64,000 nucleotides of DNA from NCBI GenBank assembly GCA_963855995.1, contig OY979717.1, positions 47,706,044-47,770,043 of the forward strand, in the 5' to 3' direction. Shown piece after piece: positions 44,501 to 57,462 of the stretch. The notes under the pieces are model-generated. The model saw only the letters and a list, made by a program, of their open reading frames with translations. It searched no databases and had not been told where the DNA came from. Source of the stretch: Muricea muricata. Taxonomy: Eukaryota > Cnidaria > Anthozoa > Malacalcyonacea > Plexauridae. The position numbers were made by a program, and so were the translations under genes. How positions within the stretch are numbered: position 1 is the first letter of the stretch; each line of letters opens with the position of its first letter.

Positions 44501-47500
44501 GGTCGAGCATGAAAAAGTTGGCATTTGGAGCTTAGACTGACGAAGTATGGTTGAAGAATACGTTAAAAAGCTAGAAGAATAAAACAGGGATGTAAAGAAG
44601 TTATTTTTTGGATGAAATCGGCATAATTGTGTTAGTTCTTGGTAAGTGAAACGAATATTTTCTATTTGTAAATATCATGTGACCGTCACATTATATTATG
44701 CGTGTATTTTAAATTCACGTTTTGTAGGTTTATATAAAAAACAATAAAATTTGACAGAGGCATAATATGCAGGATTTCATACTGTTTAAAACCTGTGTTG
44801 GACAAACATATGGTTACATGTAAGTTGGTTGAAAGGAGTTGTAATTTTCGAGGTCTCAACTTAATGTTTTTTATAAACTTTGGACATATTTCTGTGAGGG
44901 ACAAGATGCCGCACTAGGCAATTACTATCAAAGTTCCTGTTTATTATAGAAATGCAATAGTGCAACAGGTTAAAGCACCTTGTCAAGGCAAAAAGTCTTT
45001 GTAAACTGCAACAGATCGCTGGTTTGTCTCATGGAGGCAAGTAACACCTCAAAGCACAGATTATAGGTTATTATAGATATAGTCTTATCTATAATCTGTG
45101 ATCAAAACGTATGGTGGAATTCTTTGTAATTTTAGGTGCTTATACCAGTGGCATACATGTGATTCACCAGATCAGTCCATGGTTGTAAAAAAGGCAACAT
45201 AATACCACTGTGCTCTTCTGTTTACCATGGTACCTGTATCTGCAGCTTTTAAAAGGACAGATGATGACTTCAAAAGATATGAATACTTGGAGGAGAATAT
45301 AATTTTAATTAATGCGTGCTTTATATATTGTCATAAACTTGGATTTCTGTATCTCTTTATCAAAATAGCTGGCATCAATTCAGACAATCTCCCCTTTATT
45401 ACTAAAATTATCAGGTGTTAGGGGCCGATTACATGACTGGTGTAGCTCGCTTTACTGGGCTAGCCCAACTAAGCGAGACAACTTTGGGATTGTAATTATA
45501 TGGACTCATTTTATGTCCGCATAAAAACTGTGTGGGTGCTATTTTTAGGTATTTTTCAGCCCAGTTTGCTGGAATGAAACAATTACATGAAAAATTTCAT
45601 CCCGGGAAACTGGGCTAGCCTGCTTGCGACAAACGAGACATCAGAAAAGCAGGCTAACCTGGCTGCCATGTAATCAAAATTCCAAATATATATAAGACTA
45701 TTGCAGTAAGCAGGCTGGCCCACCAGAACAGGTTAGCCCGGTAACGCAGGCCAGCCCAGCCCATGTAATTGGTTCCTTAGACTGAGGTGTTAGACAGTAT
45801 ATGTGGACAGTATATAGCATATCTGGTGGCAGCACCTCCCTTGACAAGTAAAATCGCCTGGTATTAGATAGAGCAAAAAGTTACAGAAGACATGGCCACA
45901 TGTTTTGAAAATAATATTTATGTACACCAGTGTTAAAACAATCTTTATTTTTTGTCAGTTACACTTAATGCATTTGTAATACTAGTCAATACAAATAAAA
46001 TAACAAACAAAGATTGTCAATGTCTATCAGAACACTAGAATAACATAGTTAACATGATTTTGTGACCCTTGATTGGTATTTTTCCAGCACGTACATTAAC
46101 CTATTCTTTCAGTATCCTCAGGATAAGGCAAAGCAAATTGACCAAGCAAGGACTAAAATGTAAAAAAAACCCATATGAATTAGATTCAACTTATAATGAG
46201 GTCTAGTAATAAGAATAGGATAATAATTAGGTCAATTTTTTCTAATGTTAGTCTGAGTGTGTATCCAGACCAAACAGGCTGAAAAACTTGTCTGATCATG
46301 AGAATTGAAACCCCAACCTTTGATATACCAGTCCAATATGGTTTGCCAACTAGCTATGAGGTCAAGTAGGTGATATTTCAGAACAGAGCCCATCACTTGC
46401 TCTAATCTTACAAAAGGGGAAATTCATGCTACTGTGTGTACGATCAAACATGTTTCATTTAAAAACTACTTGATCAACAAGAACAGCTTTTAAATGAAGA
46501 AAAGTTATCCACAAAAATATCTATTCTGTTAACAAGGTCAGCTTGGTCAATTGGGCTAGCGACTAAAAGTTGCTTACTGGTGCTCCAATTTTTGCTTGAT
46601 AGAGCGATTGCTGCTAAACAAGATGGCTCAGTTAGAATGAAAGTTACAAACTTTTTATGAAGGAAATTAACAAATTCTGCCTGGTAAACAGGACCAGCCC
46701 TGCATGCAAACCAGGCTCTCATAAACAGCCACTAAATCGGGTGAATGCTGGCTTGGATCCTTGCAGACGTCATCATGACTACAATCTGCACAAGTTTAGG
46801 TTGTTTGGCAAGGTTTGGACTGTCGGGCCTTTGCCATTAGTGGCAAACACTGACTATAAATTTAACCCAAGTACCCATTGCAGCAACGAGCTAGAACAAT
46901 CATTGGATCATGAAATGTATTGTGATTTTCAACAGTCTAACATAGAATCTTTTATAATTTGTATATGTCAACAGTTAAACCTGCAAAACATAATCACTTA
47001 AAGACGCATCAACATTTATTCTTTTAATCCCAAAATATGGTATAAATTATAAACACAGTATGGCCGTCCACATTTACATATACTAGAAAATACTTCATTC
47101 ACTTACCAAGAACACGATATAATGTCCGTTTCATCTAAAAATTAATTTCTTTGTTATATTCTTTAAGCTTCCAAACGTATTCGTTGACCCATACTTGTCA
47201 ATGTATGCTCTAAAACATGCCAACCTTCTCATTTAGCTTGACGACATTTGGAAAAACTCCATCCACGAGCATGGGAAGGCTCTGCCGCTCTGACACTTTT
47301 AAATGGATTTTGAAGTCATTTTGAACGTTTCATCCTCGATTTTACATTTAGCTCGATCGCAGGAACTTTTGTCAGCACTGAAGAACGTTTTTGAGCTAAA
47401 TGAACTTATTTCTCTCGCAAAAATTCTCATTTTAGTAAGGTTATAGTGGCCAAATGTATATAATCTATTGTGTCTATAGTGTTTATTCATGTTCGTGTTC

Positions 47501-50500
47501 CTGAGTCCCAGTCCCCCAAGCACCACGGAAATTTTTTGAAAAAGCCATGTTTGGCGCCCCATATCTCGGAAACTATTGAACTACATCAAAAAAGGTTAAA
47601 GAACTTATTAACTAACTTCTTGTGCTCTTTCCAAATCCGTAAAGATCCCCTGAGTGATATAGGCACTTTAAGTGTTAACTGGTGCCATTCTTTATAAATC
47701 AGCAAACTAAATGACAGTAACAATGCAGGTACATATCTGCAGGGACAGTGCAACCATGGCATTAGAGAGCTTACGAGGCGACTTTTTTACGTCCGAGGCT
47801 TTTTGGTTTTTAGTGCCTTTTCACTGTCTTACATGACGTTTCCGCAGAGTTTGAAGTTCACGGAGAAACATGAGCCTCTGCCATATACACAGCAAAAACG
47901 CACAACCTGTTCTGGCCTGATGAAAACAGCATTGAACAATGTTGTGCTGCCCACATTGTTCAAGGTTGTCAACAATACTGAACAAGTTGATGAGCTTGAA
48001 TTAGCCTGCAATCAGGTGTAACAATGTTGAACAATATTGTTGACAACCTTGACCAATGTGGGCAGCACAACATTGTTCAATGCTGTTTTTATCAGGCCAG
48101 AACAGGTTGTGCGTTTTTTGCTGTGTACACCGGTCATGTTCACTTTCGTGAATATGGCATAGCATGGCGTGGAGATACCTCCGATATGGATATTTGTGAA
48201 ATTCGGTAGCAAAACCTTATCATAGATGACAAGTAAAGTTGTTTATAATTACAAATATTCCTTTTATGTTGGAGAAAATGTATATAATTTTGGAATTTGT
48301 TCTATTTTGAAAGAATTTAATTCATAAAGAACACATTATATGACAGAGGCTTCAAGGCACTTGTTATAAAACCAAGAAGCCTCCGTGCGAGAGAGTGTCC
48401 GTGTAACAAAAACATCGCTGTCTCTGGCTTTCAATTAAACATCTGATTACTTGGGGAAGCCGAAATTTGTTTACCACAAAAATTTCAAGTTTTCTAGCCG
48501 GAAACGAGATCTGAATATTACCTAATTCCTTGAGATTCATGACAAAATACGTGTAACCCACGACCCGAAATTATTTTTTACAGCCATTACTTATCTAACG
48601 ACTATTTCATACTCAACAAACCAGGTAGTTCCCGGGGGTTCTCAGTTGATTGGGAACGTGTTTCAGAGCTGTGCGCGTTCAAGGTACCTTCTCTGTTAGT
48701 TTTTTTAAGAGCAGCACAGCACGATACTCGGATAACGAAAATAATATAAAGACTATACCTGTGGGTGGCTCGGTTACAAAGACATCTAAGCCAGCTCCTG
48801 CACACTGGCCACTCTCAAGAGCTGCTAATAGACATTCTTCATCTATGATGCCTCCCCGAGCACAATTTACTACACGAACGCCTTTCTTGCACATTGCAAA
48901 TGTCTTGTCATTTAATAATCCTAGAAACAGATTCACAACAAAAATTATTATAAAATTATTACTTCGTATTGTTTACATCGTAGCAAGTAGACTGTCTTGC
49001 TCATACAGCCTTAATTGTTCGAGTCACATTGTAAGCCAAGTGTTTTAGAGCTTTGCCTCAATTATCACATAACATAAATACCATTTCAACTCACATGGGG
49101 TCACGTACAGGTTGGAGTATATAAGGTCAGTGAGCCACGCCTCACTTATAATCAATAAGAATCAGTTTCGTATATAAGATAATAGACTTCTCCGCGGTAG
49201 AGTGGCAGGACACTATGGCTCTCTTTCTGTTAAAAAGGGAGGTTTGTTTTTCCGTTTACATATCATCGAGGGTGAATTCTTCGCACCTTCGCTATTCTGA
49301 GGTGGTTACCCTTAAAGTTTTTCCATACCTTTTGTTTGTGGTATGAGTGGAGTGTGCACCGTCACATAATCTACGAGAGGCCAAAGTTTCTCCAACTCCA
49401 TCCATTCCACATTGAACTCGGCCGCTTTTTCTGCTGGTACTATGGGATCATAACCTATTGTCTAAAGCATCAAGAAGTATTGTTAAATGAATCAGAAAGA
49501 TATAACTGCACTTCTACGAAATTACATTAGTTAAAATGTAAATGTTGCTATTTTAGCCTCAGTGGTTCTTTGTGTACACAATGGATTATTCTGTTTAGTG
49601 ACCCAATCAACCGAACAAATACGTTGGCAGTTACTGAACAGTTTACTAAACCTTTCTATTGTTTTTTTTCTGTACAAAACGCTTCTTTAGTAAAATGACA
49701 ACGTTTCATGATCTCACCGTCATTCCGAATGACTGCATTCTCTTTGCAACTTCCATTCCAATTCTTCCAAGACCTACGATACCCAAAGTCTTTCCAAATA
49801 ATTCATTTCCCATAAACTAAGTAAAAATAATTCAAGTTTCACAACACAATTATTGTGGTAATAGTTCTCTTAAATTTTGGTAACTGGCTTTGGACCTAAA
49901 TATTAACGTTTTATGATTGTTTTCATGACTCGTTCTTTAAAAAGACGGTTTCTATAATTTAGCTACTATAATATTTTTGAACAATTATTATAAAAATATA
50001 TTTTTTTATATTTTTGCCACTGATATTTCAGGGTTTTGATGAATGTACTTTTAAAAGTCCTATTCAAAAGCAGCAAAAATTGTTAGCATAATGAACAAGT
50101 CAACTATGTTGTTGAACAGAAGAATTCCTTAAGGTTGTTTATTTGTTGGAATAAGTCTTCTTTTAGAGGAATACCTTTTTGCGATCCCATTTTCCTTCAC
50201 GCATGGACGCTGCAGCCTGAGGTATATTTCTAGAGTGTTAACACTGACATTTTAATTTTACAAGAATCAATATAATGCAGTGTTTATAATTACTATGGTG
50301 AGGCGACAGCAGTGAGATGAGTTTTATTGGCACTGCATGTGCTAGTAGAAATTCAAAACTCATCATAATAACAACTTATTATCTGCGTCAAAGATGCCAA
50401 AATATGGTACTTGATCGTCACACGCGTACGTCATATACTTGCGTAACCCAAATAAAAGCAAAAATGCTTTATTCGGGGATTATAGGTGACGTTTCTACTG

Positions 50501-50913
50501 TACGTTAACATTGCCATTGTTGAGATCACGTGGTTAGTTGGATAATAAAATCAAATTTCTTGTGATTCGGACTTTCAATGAGTTTCCATGCTATTACTGA
50601 CCATTCTTTGATTATATTTAAAAAATATAAAACATTTTTCCGTATTGATATACAGTTATATCAACACGAGTGGAAATTGGAAAAACAAGAAATTGTGTGG
50701 AAACACGACGCCCGAAGGGCGGATATAACTGTATATCAACAGGGAAAAATATTTTATAATTTTTTTATAATATAGCAATGTCAAAATCCCAAAGGATACG
50801 AAAAACTTCCGTGTTTACAAGTGGGGGGAAATTTTCCGTGTTTACATTGAGTTATGTAAACACGGTTCTAAACCAATCAGCGTTCAGGATTCCCAAATGC
50901 TATATTATAAATC

Positions 50914-50983
<70 letters not shown>

Positions 50984-53900
50984 CACACCTTGCTAATGAA
51001 ATAATCAGAGCACATGTATGTTCAGCAGCACTCAGCGTATTACCACTTGGTGTACTAAATGTATTAGATACACAAGAACAGTAAAAAAATGTTATTCACA
51101 AAATAAAGGGTCTAGAAATCCGAAGATACGAGTTGGGTCCCCTTCGAGAGAACGATTTCATTGTTGTTCTCTGCAGTGCCAGATTAATATGAATTTAGTT
51201 TTTCATATCTTTGACGATGGTTCTGAAATAGAATTGAAACACTGCGCGTCCTCAAAGACAAGCGTTGTGACGAAAATATTTCGTGCACTTAAATTGGATA
51301 AGACTCGCTACCAATCTCAGTCGACTCGATAGCTCAATCTAGGCACAGCGTCGGTTTCGAAATCCGAAGATACAAATTCCAATTTTTGCACTGTCAGATT
51401 AATCTATTTTTTCAGTATCTCTTAGGATGGTTTTAAAATATAATTGAATCACGAAATAAAATAGGAGTGAAAGTGAACTAGTTCGTATGCAATTGAACGC
51501 AAGTTGCTTTCAGTGCCGAACTCGAGTGTTAATTGAGACGATACATTCATACATCCGTGTTCTATCCGCTAATTTCTTTTGGAATCAACTCTAAAAACTG
51601 ATTAAATATAGAAAAAACGTGCGCGCGAAAAATAGACTGGAAACAGCTGGTATTAATTTCCATGGCGTGCTGGCAATAAGTGTAATGAAAATTACGAGAG
51701 TCTAAACACAATAAGAATAATCCGCGTCGCAAGCCATTGAATAATTAAGTCGAAACCTCTACATGTTTTCTCCGCTACATCAACCTGCCTAACTGGGGTA
51801 AGCAGCGCTTCATTTCTCATACAGTAACGGACTGCACTGAATGACTTAGAACTGAAAGTACGGCGGTCAACCAATTTGACAGCATTCAAAAGGTCGCTCA
51901 ATAACGGACTGTTGCTATAATCATGTTTAATATCACATTTCGTTAGTTAGTTTGTAATTTCTTTTAACTGTATGATATGTTTATGCTGACAGTAATGAAA
52001 GTGTACATGCAGTATGTGTGCAGGATCTCCCTGAAAATAATCACGTTTCACTGCGCCAGACGCTTTCCCTTTCAACCATTTGGCAAAGGAAACAAGTTAG
52101 AATTAGAACTTTTATATTTCCGACAGCTATCGGAGTACTATCCAAATTATCAGACAGTCATCGGAAATATAAAATAAACGCGCCAAAAACAGGAAATTTC
52201 AAAACTTCTCATTCTAGCATTTTCCCGTGTTTTTTTTTTCCTATACCGTTTCGCGCCATTTATAATCATACATTATGTTTTGAGGAGCGGTGAAAATCAT
52301 AATCACATCAAAGAACTGTGCATTTGTGCGCGAAACATGAGGATATAAGTTATATAACCAATATTGAGACAGCATATAATACCCAATAAAACAAAACAAC
52401 CTTGACGAGTATACTTTAAGTTAACCATCATATTTATGAATCTATATTGTAAGACTACTTTAAACTACATATGGCACGAAACTGTTCTTGGTAAAATTCT
52501 TGGCTTAACAGGGAAAAGCCTTCAATGTTTCAATATTAATGGCAACTAACGGCTGACGTCGGTTAAATATGGCATGCATTTATATCTTAGCAAATTTGCC
52601 CTTTGTTATAATTGATATGGTTTTGTAATATAATGGCACATGCACCTAGACTAGTATTTCTAAAGCATTTTATATTAACTGATTGATTTTACTTGCAAAT
52701 CAGGCACAAACATTAACTTAAAAAGAATGGAAAGGGATTATTTTTGCATGAGGAAAAAACACTAACATTAATAGACTCCTCCCTGATAATGATCCATGTG
52801 CCTGCTACAAAATACTAGACAGTTATAGTTCAATGTGGTGGTGGGTGTAAATATTTGTGTTCTGCCTGGCAAATTTATTTTCAAATCAAACCTTACATAT
52901 TACCTGATTCCAAAAGAAATTTGTCAGGCAGAAAAAGAAGTTTTCACAGATATGGGTGTCCCCAATTAAGACTGTAGTTCCGATTCTTGCAACACAGTAT
53001 AAAATCAGTGCAGCAGCGAGTACTAGTACAAAATGAAACAAGAAAATGCATGCAAACTGAGATTACAGTAAATTTTTCAAAAAAATGTAAAAATCAGTGG
53101 GAATAACAGTAACAACCATGCTAAACAACCTCAACATACAACCACACAAAAAAACTCAAACTCATAACAGTCATACAAAAACCTCAAATGAATTATATAT
53201 AGAAACTGTACTCTACATACTTCATGACAATCACCCCATAACGTGTTGCTGATTTGATATCAATGTTGTCAACTCCTGTACCAGCACGACCAACAAGTTT
53301 CAACCTTTTACCAGCTTGAAGAACTTCATCTGTTACTTTGGTGGCAGAACGCACGATCAGTGCATCGTAATTCTGAAATACAAGCTTCAATTAGTTTTTA
53401 GACATTTTCTCATTGACTACTTGGATAAATGAATGGAATACCCAACATAGACAGTCACCATATGATCACTAGACAAGTGCATATTTGAGCATATCAACAC
53501 ATTGAAGTGCATCTAAATTCTATTGATAAATTTTTGGACCACAAGTGGATTTTGCAAAATGCAGAACACACCTAAATCACTTCTGCATTTTATACCAGTG
53601 GTAATATTTACCAAAACCAGGGTAGCTGGGGTTACCGGTATATAATTTTTCATGTTTTATTCTTTATGAATTTTTAGTTTACTATAAAAGTTTATGATTT
53701 TGTTAAGGGCACAGCAGCCTTATTTAGTGAAATACTGTATGTAGCTATTACCCAAAGATAAATTCTAGTAAACCAATGTGAGACATGAACCGGCCCATAT
53801 GTATACGGCCAATTGTTGTTCCGCTAATGTGTTGTACTGTAATGTATGTAAATGACTGCCTCATGAGTTTATTTTTTTAGCATAGGTATTATCATGAGAC

Positions 53901-54662
53901 AAAGTTCAATAAAAAGGTAAATAAATATTTCTGCCCTACTTGATTATACAAATGCTAGTTGGACACAGTGCAGAGTACATATTTACTCCTGGGCATGTTT
54001 AACTTTGGTAACAAATACCCATCCAGCAATTAAGCACCATGTTGTGTGATCTGAACATCAGGGGGAGGGGGGGGGAGCATCACAATGAACAGGTATCACT
54101 CAAAGCTAATCGTGGGTTCAACGATATACCCACAAGAGACAGTAAGATACCTATTATCTTACCACTATATTACTACTAGTTCATCAAATTAAAGCTTTTA
54201 ATTGGCCATTCCTATCAGGCATTTTGAAATTCAGTCATTTTCATTATAACTTTATTAGTTATATCAAAAGCTTATGAATTTTTTTTGCATCTCAAATACA
54301 ATGCTTCATTCATATCTCATAGCATCATTGTACAGCAAACAATGACCCGATCATGGCATGAAATATCGTGCAATATTATCCAGTTCGTATTAAACTATTT
54401 ACTCATTTGCATTTACATTACACATTCTTCATTACTTACTCAACGATAATCATGATAATGTAAATATTAACAATACTAAATAACAATGACGTTCACAATT
54501 GAATGAAATGATTTTGCTTACACAAATTTCAGCCAGTAATTCGGCTTTGCTCAGCTTCGTTTCTGTCTTGACTTCAATGTCATTCTTTGTTAGGATTTCA
54601 TGGCAGCAATTGTCCAAGTTATCGCTAATCAAGACTTTCTCAATTTTCAGTTGGAAAGCCAT
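41514..54662 (-). CDS. PHGDH: PHGDH, D-3-phosphoglycerate dehydrogenase (10 exons, complete)
   Basis: PHGDH oxidises 3-phosphoglycerate to 3-phosphohydroxypyruvate with NAD+, the first step of serine synthesis, in the cytosol. Minus-strand exons are 54522-54662, 53221-53372, 50989-51054, 50175-50229, 49718-49816, 49329-49461, 48759-48920, 43927-44072, 42669-42935 and 41514-41909. They total 1617 nt, or 538 residues plus stop (human 533), with every phase consistent. Start [14 protein letters not shown] resembles the human N-terminus. [12 protein letters not shown], the NAD-binding GIVGLGRIG (GxGxxG at residues 153-158), Arg237 in NCARGG, Glu266 in TEPP and His286 in CPHLGAS give the complete catalytic Arg-Glu-His set. 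The long C-terminal extension fits the animal three-domain enzyme. The exon 3 donor is the weak GTGTGT and abuts a microsatellite. Intron 7 (44073-48758) holds a large TIR element. Confidence 0.97.
42960..43210. repeat. Degenerate GGTATGG/CCATACC low-complexity tract
   Basis: Variations of TATGGTATGG and its complement CCATACCATACC, with ACACCACACC runs, form an imperfect palindrome in the intron upstream of PHGDH exon 9. There is no coding signal. Confidence 0.55.
43211..43636. repeat. Candidate TIR element with a telomere-like tract
   Basis: The left end TGGGGTCGGTTGTACGAAAG carries GAATAGCGCTATTCACTGGATAG. The right side carries the inverted form CCGGTGAATAGCACTATCCAG. In between are a three-copy 19-bp tandem (GGAGTTCATCATATT) at about 43311-43350 and GGTTAAGGGTTAGGGTTAGGGG near 43453. 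Confidence 0.5.
43637..43846. mobile_element. Short GGGGCCAGTTGTTCGAAGC-ended miniature element
   Basis: The left end TGGGGCCAGTTGTTCGAAGC and right end CGTACGAACAACCGGCC, preceded by CCGTTCAAGCTAAACGG, are inverted. They match the outer ends of the foldback at 25401-26994. Confidence 0.65.
44100..47667. mobile_element. 3.6-kb TTAA-flanked element with ~380-bp inverted repeats
   Basis: The left arm (about 44100-44475) begins AGTGCCTATATCACTCA. The right arm (about 47285-47667) is its reverse complement and ends GAGTGATATAGGCACT. TTAA flanks both sides (44096-44099 and 47668-47671). A TTAA target is the habit of piggyBac and Kolobok transposons. I could not read a transposase in the 2.8-kb interior, which instead carries another TIR insertion at about 45419-45780. 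The whole sits in PHGDH intron 7 and is probably nonautonomous. Confidence 0.75.
45419..45780. mobile_element. Nested miniature element with GGGGCCGATTACATG ends
   Basis: The left TAGGGGCCGATTACATG and right CATGTAATTGGTTCC with TTA are inverted. The interior has repeated GGCTAGCC/CAGCCCAG motifs in both orientations and no coding frame. It lies inside the TTAA-flanked element, so it inserted later. Confidence 0.65.
47886..48127. mobile_element. Near-perfect foldback (242 bp) with TACACAGCAAAAACGCACAA ends
   Basis: Arms of about 90-95 bp run from TACACAGCAAAAACGCACAA inward through GGCCTGATGAAAACAGCATT and CACATTG. The right arm is their complement, and only about 55 bp of loop lie between. 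The open frames on both strands are mirror images created by the palindrome. It sits in PHGDH intron 7. Confidence 0.8.
50615..50910. repeat. Foldback repeat related to 35556-35880
   Basis: Shares ACATTTTTCCGTATTGATA, ATATCAACACGAGTGGAAATT and the GACGCCCGAAGGGCGG hairpin with the other copy, followed by TATAATATAGCA and CAATCAGCGTTCAGGATTC. It lies in the intron between PHGDH exons 4 and 3. Confidence 0.55.
50914..50984. repeat. (CATATA)n microsatellite beside the PHGDH exon 3 donor
   Basis: About 11-12 copies of CATATA. On the minus strand the exon 3 donor (GTGTGT at 50988-50983) runs directly into this (TATATG)n tract. Confidence 0.9.
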
Positions 54663-55027
54663 GCTTATATGTATTATTAACGTATTACGGTTTATATTCT
54701 TCTGCTATATCAATATATTAAAATAAATTTGGAAACTACCAATAAGAAAACAACGTAGTATACGTGGACAAATTAGAATTTGCCAAGCGAGTATTTCAGC
54801 ACTTAGAATCACTCAGGCACATGATCTCCATATGATAAGTCTGCCACCCGTGTTCAAGTGTAAATAAATATGATCAAGCACTATCAGAACTACTAGTACA
54901 TTGTTATCTATTATAAACAACACGACAAACACGTGTTGTTCATGCGCCCGCAAACCCGCCGATTTTAAAAGACCAGTCAAGGTCAAAGTCCGAATAATTT
55001 GAGGGACTTCATTTTACCAGTTATTTC

Positions 55028-55519
55028 CAGGGTTGGTAGTTTGGCCTATTAGAGGTCAAATAACTCGATTTTGGCTTCTTTTTTTCTTGCTTGGCCTCAA
55101 AAAAAAAGTTTGGCTTTTTGGCTACTTTTTGGCCTCTTCCTATTTCGAAGTAATGCTTGGAAAATGTTTCGATCTTAGTTTGATTTTATATGTTTAATCG
55201 TCATAATAATGTAGGTATACCAATTGTGATATTAAAGGCATTTAGTATTCACGCGGACTTTTAGTATATGAGGATTATTTAGTATTCATGGAATAAATTA
55301 GCTGTGCTACGCAGTACACAAGACATCGCACTGGTTGTAAAAGAAAAGCTGAACAGTGTCAATACCCAAAACTATTAGTAATGAGTTTGCGATAAATTTG
55401 GGCTTTTTAGCATTTGTTTGGCCGCGTTAGAAAAATTGTAGTTTGGCCCCTTTTGGTAGATTTTGGCCTCTTTTGCGTAGCTATTTGGCTCCAAGCATGC
55501 GCAGGAACTACCAACCCTG
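55028..55519. mobile_element. hAT-type miniature element with 8-bp target duplication
   Basis: An exact 8-bp duplication GTTATTTC lies at 55020-55027 and 55520-55527. Ends CAGGGTTGGTAGTT and AACTACCAACCCTG are perfect inverses. Subterminal TTTTGGCCTC-type repeats flank the interior and there is no coding capacity. The 8-bp duplication supports hAT membership. Confidence 0.88.
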
Positions 55520-56169
55520 GTTATTTCCACTGAGTTGTATTCACTCATTTCACTGAGCTTTTACTAATATATCTGGAGGAGCGGCTCGGCATAAAAAAGT
55601 GTCGCCAAAAAGATGGCGGCATTGATCTGATCTGGATAATACTGGATCGCGCATAGAGTGGCATCAAGTGAAGCCAGCAGAGATGACGAATTTGGAGTAC
55701 CAAGATGGCGGACAATCAGCATTTTCAATAGATAAATAAACTTCCTTATTTTAAGGAAATTTACGGGAATTGAAAACGCTGCTTAAAAGATTACTCTTAC
55801 ACCCGCAAAGAACACTGGACCTGGAGTACCAAGATGGCGGCGATGGCTTCAAAATTTATTATGTATGCGCGATCATAGCGATCCAGTATTATCCAGATCA
55901 ATGGATAACGGATTTTGGCCTTTGCTGACGCCATATGGTTCCTCAGCCTACAGGTATTTACCACTGACCAACCGCGATCCCGAGCTTTTAAAAAGACCTT
56001 CGCCCCCCTGTTTTTTGCAAAAAACTTTTGTGGTTTGGTTGTTTTCGGGAAAAAAATCAAAGATAAAATAGGCTGTTTTTCGCTCGTGGACGCAAGGATT
56101 TGTAAAAATAATGTGGAAATGTTTCTTCTAGCAGGTAAGAATCTCGAAACTTTCAATTTTATACCGTTT

Positions 56170-57010
56170 TACGGAATTTACGATTTATTCAAAGATGTAC
56201 AAGTTATTCATTGTATACTTGGCCTTGCAATGGAACAGGAAATTAATAAAGTCTTGAAAATGTCGACAATTGCCAGATTTTTGATGAGGAACACCAGCTA
56301 TTTGAAGTTTTGTATTTTAATAACTGCAGGTACTTGAAAATTAGAGTTTCTTTTTTTTAGAGTTTCTTTTTTCAATTTTCATGTTCAATGTTGTTCTGTA
56401 AAAAATTTGTAAGCTTGGCGCCTGAATATACTCTACAGTCTTACATTGAATGTACAGATTTATGTTATGTATAACTTGGATCAGTTGGATGTAGAAAGTT
56501 GAAATTGCCTTCTGGTATATTTTATATCTTTGAATTATAAAAACAGAGTCCTGAAGGGCTACTAATCCCTTTGTCCAAGTGCACAAAGCTTTCTATTGTT
56601 TTGTGGACAGTCCCAGGGCATGGAATCCTATTTTCCTAGCAAGAATATGCAATTCCTAGCTCCCAGTTTACCTTTTTCAGGATCCTCTAAAAATCTCATA
56701 TTTCTGCCAAATTAGCTCTCTCATTCAGGTACATTGATGCAGTTTGTAAAGCTAACCACCCTGTATGCAATCAGACAGTAGAATACATAGAAGTGTATAT
56801 CTTTTTCACACTCGTGCAAATTGACACAAATGTCTGCAAAAAACATTCCACCTTGATTTGTGGGTCCTATGCCTTTTTAAGGAAGGGAAGTCAAAATCCT
56901 CATTTTTACAATTTTCTACTGACTGCAATGAATCCTACTTCCATGCACTATCTCGCGCATGATGCCAATGTGTCCCTTGATGCATTTAATAAAACACCAC
57001 TAAAAGCCTA
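56170..57010. repeat. Duplicated block, left copy
   Basis: About 0.8 kb closely matches 62940-63760 in the same orientation. Shared stretches include ATTCAAAGATGTACAAGTTA, TTGATGAGGAACACCAGC and ACAGTCTTACATTGAATG. The two copies flank the THAP/CCHC gene. Both keep a plus-strand frame of about 50 codons open (VQVIH...INKVLKMSTIARFLMR). Confidence 0.8.
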
Positions 57011-57462
57011 AAAACACTGACAGCTGAATAAAATGTGAAATTTGATTAAATTAAATTCATCATTTCATCAACATTTTATTGAATAAAATACTTGTAATTT
57101 TAAAAAAAATTATTTTAATTAACAAATCTGATTCAGAATTTAAATTCTTGTTTACTATAAACATTAGCATAAATTTCCAGGTGACTATCAATTTTCCTAG
57201 ATTCTCTCTCGGAAATGATTAAGAGTTTAGTTGATTGTTATTTGTAAACACCTGGAAATTTATGCCAAAGCAATTAGTCAGCAATGAGAGGACTTCGTGA
57301 ATTATGACATCAGTGCAATTGGTCTATATATTATTATTAAACAATAAATATACAATTTTAATTAAACAATGAAATATATAAACAAAAATATATATATATA
57401 AAGTTCACAATTGCACATTTAAAAATTCTCATGGAGTTAATAATGACCACAAAGGCTTAAAA

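Noticed and set aside
46474-47001. Frames of 82-114 codons inside the TTAA-flanked element
   Set aside because: I looked for a transposase (DDD/DDE motifs) and found none; the frames overlap on opposite strands and lack domain signals.
47803-48212. Four similar open frames on both strands around 48.0 kb
   Set aside because: The mirror-image peptides are produced by the 242-bp palindrome.
55797-56337. Frames of 119-140 codons on both strands upstream of the THAP/CCHC gene
   Set aside because: No known motif, overlapping on opposite strands, and partly inside the duplicated block. Only the stretch shared with the right copy is noted as a finding.
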